Origin: Chloroflexota bacterium
Lineage (GTDB): Bacteria; Chloroflexota; Anaerolineae; Promineifilales; Promineifilaceae
Assembly: GCA_018004935.1 (NCBI GenBank)
Contig: JAGNBF010000038.1
Location: 1 to 63,369 of the forward strand
Reading direction: 5' to 3'
DNA: 63,369 bases
The position numbers and the translations under genes were made by a program. Each line of letters opens with the position of its first letter. Position 1 is the first letter of the stretch. The notes beneath the pieces were generated by a model. The model did no database searches. It saw nothing but the letters and a program-made list of their open reading frames with translations, and was not told the DNA's origin. Of the stretch, positions 61,050 through 63,369 are shown in pieces.

Positions 61050-61168
61050 TCGGGATTTCAGGGGGTTGACACCATCTGTATGGGCAACCCTTGTGGTTGC
61101 CCTCGGCGGGGCAGGCACAAGGCCAGCCCCTACATGTAGCCGCACCCCACGAATTCCGAAAGACCCAT
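61050..61168. repeat. Dispersed repeat family I, copy 4
   Basis: CAGGGGGTTGACACCA at 61058-61073, GGGCAACCCTTGTGGTTGCC at 61082 and GGGGCAGGCACAAGGCCAGC at 61109, with flanks matching 6770-6872 but the inner block inverted. Confidence 0.65.
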
Positions 61169-61201
61169 AAAAACCGGGTTTTTCGGAAAAACCCGGTTTT
61201 T
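61169..61201. terminator. Perfect 15-bp hairpin with A/T ends
   Basis: AAAAACCGGGTTTTT, loop CGG, AAAAACCCGGTTTTT. Symmetrical and able to stop transcription in both directions. It interrupts the 3' end of the decayed hsdM sequence. Confidence 0.8.
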
Positions 61202-61814
61202 AGGCGGATGTCATCCAGGGAGCGCAGGGGTTGGGGTCTGTAAAAGTAGCGGGTGAAGCTACTCTCGTGACCAATTTTCTGGCTGGGGGGGTCTACCCAG
61301 GCGTCCGGGGCATGGGGCAACACCTCACGCCAGATGAACGCGGCGATGCCACCCGGCTCCAACAGAGGTATCTGTTCGGTGTCGCGTAAATCGCTTTCTC
61401 GGCTAACGGTTGCAGGGCAGACAGGAAGGTATTGAAGTTGGTATGAGGGGCAGGGCCGAGGATGGTAGCGGCCTGGACTATGAGTTGGGCCAGGGCCTCT
61501 TCCCCGGCGTCGGCGTAGGCCAGATGGAAGGGGTGCGGCTGGCCGGGGTCAGGTCTACGAGGCGCAGGGAGCGTTCGACGGTTACTTTGGCTTAATCAAA
61601 AGCGGCATTGGGGAAGATGATTGTCCGCGGCCGCGTCTTCCCCCTTGAGCAAGGAGTTGGCTGTGGCGATGGCATAGGTTGCGGCGTTGATTTCCTGGCC
61701 GTAGAGGTGGGTGGCGACCTGTTTGCTATGTTGCCTGGCCAAAGCCTGCCAGGTTTCCTCAACCACCGTCCTTACGTTGGGGAAGCGTAGGCGGCTAAAA
61801 ACAAAAAAAGCCAC
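61196..61814 (-). pseudogene. Decayed type I restriction methylase (hsdM) fragment
   Basis: Two separated pieces on the minus strand resemble HsdM. One is HLYGQEINAATYAIATANSL with LLKGEDAAADN (61605-61760 area), the conserved N6-methylase region. The other is REVLPHAPDAWVDPPSQKIG followed by HESSFTRYFYRPQPLRSLDD (61209-61330), the usual HsdM C-terminus ending in the IRLK of the former IRADI. They are in different frames with stops between, and the N-terminal third and catalytic NPPF motif are missing. This is a relic of a type I system. Confidence 0.7.
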
Positions 61815-62126
61815 CTCGCGATGACTCTTTTTCTGGTAAGGCTTTGCACCTCACCACTGTACTTTTTGTTTCACAGCCAGGCTGACGACCATAGTGGAAA
61901 CAGAAAGGTTTAGGACATTAACAACTATTTTTAAGGTTTTTTATCGTGACCGATTGTGTCAGCAATTGTGTGTGTACCAGATGTCATTGTACGTACACAG
62001 CGGCACGATAAAAAAAAGGCCATCAGCGAGAATCAGTCGCTGATGGCCGGGTGTCTTCCACACGGATGGGCATGGGTAGACGCTTTCAGTCTACCCTACT
62101 CCCTCTTTACTTTCAAGGAGTGAAGT
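61815..62126. other. Intergenic region with orphan terminator-like hairpin
   Basis: No gene. The only clear structure is the hairpin at 62018-62048. The rest is A/T-rich and may hold the promoter of the downstream membrane-protein genes. Confidence 0.7.
62018..62048 (-). terminator. Hairpin with T-run on the minus strand
   Basis: Perfect 11-bp stem GGCCATCAGCG / CGCTGATGGCC, loop AGAATCAGT, followed on the minus strand by at least seven T. No minus-strand gene ends here now, so it may be left from a lost gene or shield the region from antisense transcription. Confidence 0.75.
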
Positions 62127-62705
62127 ATGAGTGAGGTATTGGCGATCTTTAACGCGATTTCTGATTTTGTTTTGGCCGGGTTGATGCTCGTGCTCATGGG
62201 GGCATTGCTCTATCTGCTGTTTCTGGCCCTCATCACAATGGTGCGTAACAAGCAACCACGCTGGGATGCGATTGCCTATGTCCTGGCTATTCTCTTCCTG
62301 GGGCTGGCGATGTGGCGGTTCTTCCCCACGATTGCCGTGCGGACGATTCGTGTATCCCTGGAAGAGTCCCGACCGGAAATATTGTTGCTCCAGGACGAGA
62401 TCCGGCGCTGGCTGCCCAGGCTTGAGGTGACATTGCCCGCGGCCGCGCCCACTATCAGCAGTACACCCGTTCCGGATACAGCTTTGGTTATCCCGTTGGT
62501 GACCCCAACAATGACCGAACCGGCCATCACCATGACGGCAACGTTCCCTATTTCGGCCACACTGCTTCCGGCCACGGCAACACCGTATCCGACTTACACT
62601 CCCTGGCCCACACCCACACCAGTGCCTACGGCTACGCCCTGCCTGGTCAACGTGAACGGGCACTGGTTGGTCTGTCCACCTACACCGATGATCGGAGGGA
62701 ATTAA
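62127..62705 (+). CDS. Small membrane protein with Thr/Pro-rich tail
   Basis: 192 residues: two hydrophobic helices (about 8-38 and 48-66), a helical segment, and a Thr/Pro-rich C-terminal half (TPYPTYTPWPTPTPVPTATP) ending with two Cys in CLVNVNGHWLVC. A clear GGAGTG ribosome site precedes the ATG. The order helices then Thr/Pro stalk suggests that the tail is outside the cell. No family recognised. First of three adjacent membrane-protein genes. Confidence 0.75.
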   Translation: MSEVLAIFNAISDFVLAGLMLVLMGALLYLLFLALITMVRNKQPRWDAIAYVLAILFLGLAMWRFFPTIAVRTIRVSLEESRPEILLLQDEIRRWLPRLEVTLPAAAPTISSTPVPDTALVIPLVTPTMTEPAITMTATFPISATLLPATATPYPTYTPWPTPTPVPTATPCLVNVNGHWLVCPPTPMIGGN

Positions 62706-62706
62706 G

Positions 62707-63061
62707 ATGAAAGAGTTTTGGTTGATGGGACGAGCCATCGCGGCCGCAATTCGGTTAAACAGTCGGCAAATGCTGACATTGGGCCTCATCTTCGGGCTTA
62801 TTATGGGCCTGGTGGTTGGCCTGACCGTGGGTTGGATCATCTGGCCGGTGGGCTATGCGGGTGAGGTCTCCATTTCCCAAGTGCTATACGTGGAGATGGT
62901 GGCTGATTTGTTTGCTTTTGACCGCAACCAGGCCCGCGTGAAGCAGGCAATGGCCTGGCCGGACGCGGCCGCGACAACCTGCGTCATGATGCAATACTCA
63001 ACCGATGAGGACCGACGGGTGCGTTTGTGGATGATTTTGCTGGTGTTAGACGAGGAGTGTC

Positions 63062-63069
<8 letters not shown>
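62707..63069 (+). CDS. Small membrane protein
   Basis: 120 residues: one long hydrophobic region (about 22-47, LTLGLIFGLIMGLVVGLTVG) with Gly at regular spacing, then a soluble C-terminal part. GGAGG stands before the ATG, which follows the previous stop by one base. Two GCGGCCGC octamers encode AIAAAI and DAAAT. Unknown function; co-transcribed with its neighbours. Confidence 0.75.

Positions 63070-63369
<300 letters not shown>

Larger units (their letters stand above)
346..62971. repeat. Dispersed octamer GCGGCCGC, about 104 copies
   Basis: Reading the whole window I counted about 104 copies of GCGGCCGC. Examples are 346-353, 404-411, 1171-1184 (two overlapping), 11351-11366 (two abutting), 53334-53374 (two in one gene) and 62964-62971. 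With about 55 percent GC, roughly two would be expected. Most copies lie inside coding sequence, in all frames, often encoding Ala-Ala-Ala or Arg-Gly-Arg type runs, and most are flanked by a pyrimidine on the left and a purine on the right. The six-base core CGGCCG outside the octamer is rare (about a dozen). The largest gaps are 38713-42462 and 23147-26120. The behaviour resembles the cyanobacterial HIP1 palindrome GCGATCGC, but the motif is different. Confidence 0.95.

Noticed and set aside
62091-62840. 249-codon minus-strand frame
   Set aside because: It lies opposite three overlapping plus-strand genes with good ribosome sites. Its translation is Arg/Gln/Pro-rich without a fold.

Overview
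The window looks like a contig (or contig end) from an uncultured member of the Chloroflexota, most likely Anaerolineae or a relative. This is an inference from gene content. The clues are Thr/Pro-linker lipoproteins, a very large 7TM-type histidine kinase, DUF11-repeat surface proteins, oligopeptide-type ABC permeases and the absence of any outer-membrane machinery. No rRNA, tRNA, CRISPR array or prophage was recognised. Both window ends are suspect: the left end cuts a repeat and the right end dissolves into poly-C and poly-A.

Layout. 0.3-6.7 kb: a PhyH-type dioxygenase converging on a leftward set of a lipoprotein, an ECF sigma factor, a zinc-finger anti-sigma factor, an ABC permease, and a second permease fused to an extracytoplasmic PA/M28-like module. 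7.7-14.4 kb: a fatty acid desaturase, then a giant hybrid-input histidine kinase with two receiver-only regulators. 14.9-18.1 kb: two zinc-ribbon membrane proteins, a small ORF of 52 codons and an esterase, with two heptanucleotide tandem arrays. 18.5-33.1 kb: a leftward cluster of three tail-collar proteins, a GNAT, a DUF6916-like protein and a 3739-residue surface protein, with a Tat-signal Asp-box protein upstream. 33.1-34.6 kb: a repeat island without genes. 34.7-40 kb: a PA14 lipoprotein, then a GMC oxidoreductase and an aldehyde dehydrogenase that each end in a C-terminal membrane anchor. 40.2-42.4 kb: a C5-cytosine methyltransferase overlapping a NotI-family restriction endonuclease. 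42.5-51.4 kb: a beta-propeller lipoprotein, CocE-like hydrolase, PNPOx-like proteins, truncated DinB, TPR protein and nucleotidyltransferase. 52.2-54.3 kb: a flippase and a SixA-like phosphatase. 54.4-60.9 kb: a membrane propeller/ATPase paired with an ATPase-winged-helix regulator. 61.2-61.8 kb: a decayed type I hsdM. 62.1 kb to the end: three small membrane proteins.

Two signals stand out. First, the octamer GCGGCCGC (the NotI site) occurs about 104 times by eye-count, where about 2 would be expected by composition, mostly inside genes. The same window carries a NotI-family restriction-modification pair, and those two genes lie in the longest octamer-free gap (38713-42462). Second, the intergenic DNA is packed with short palindromic elements that behave as non-autonomous transposons. 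At least three families show terminal inverted repeats with perfect 7-10 bp target duplications, nested insertions, and hairpin stems that differ between copies but keep complementarity.
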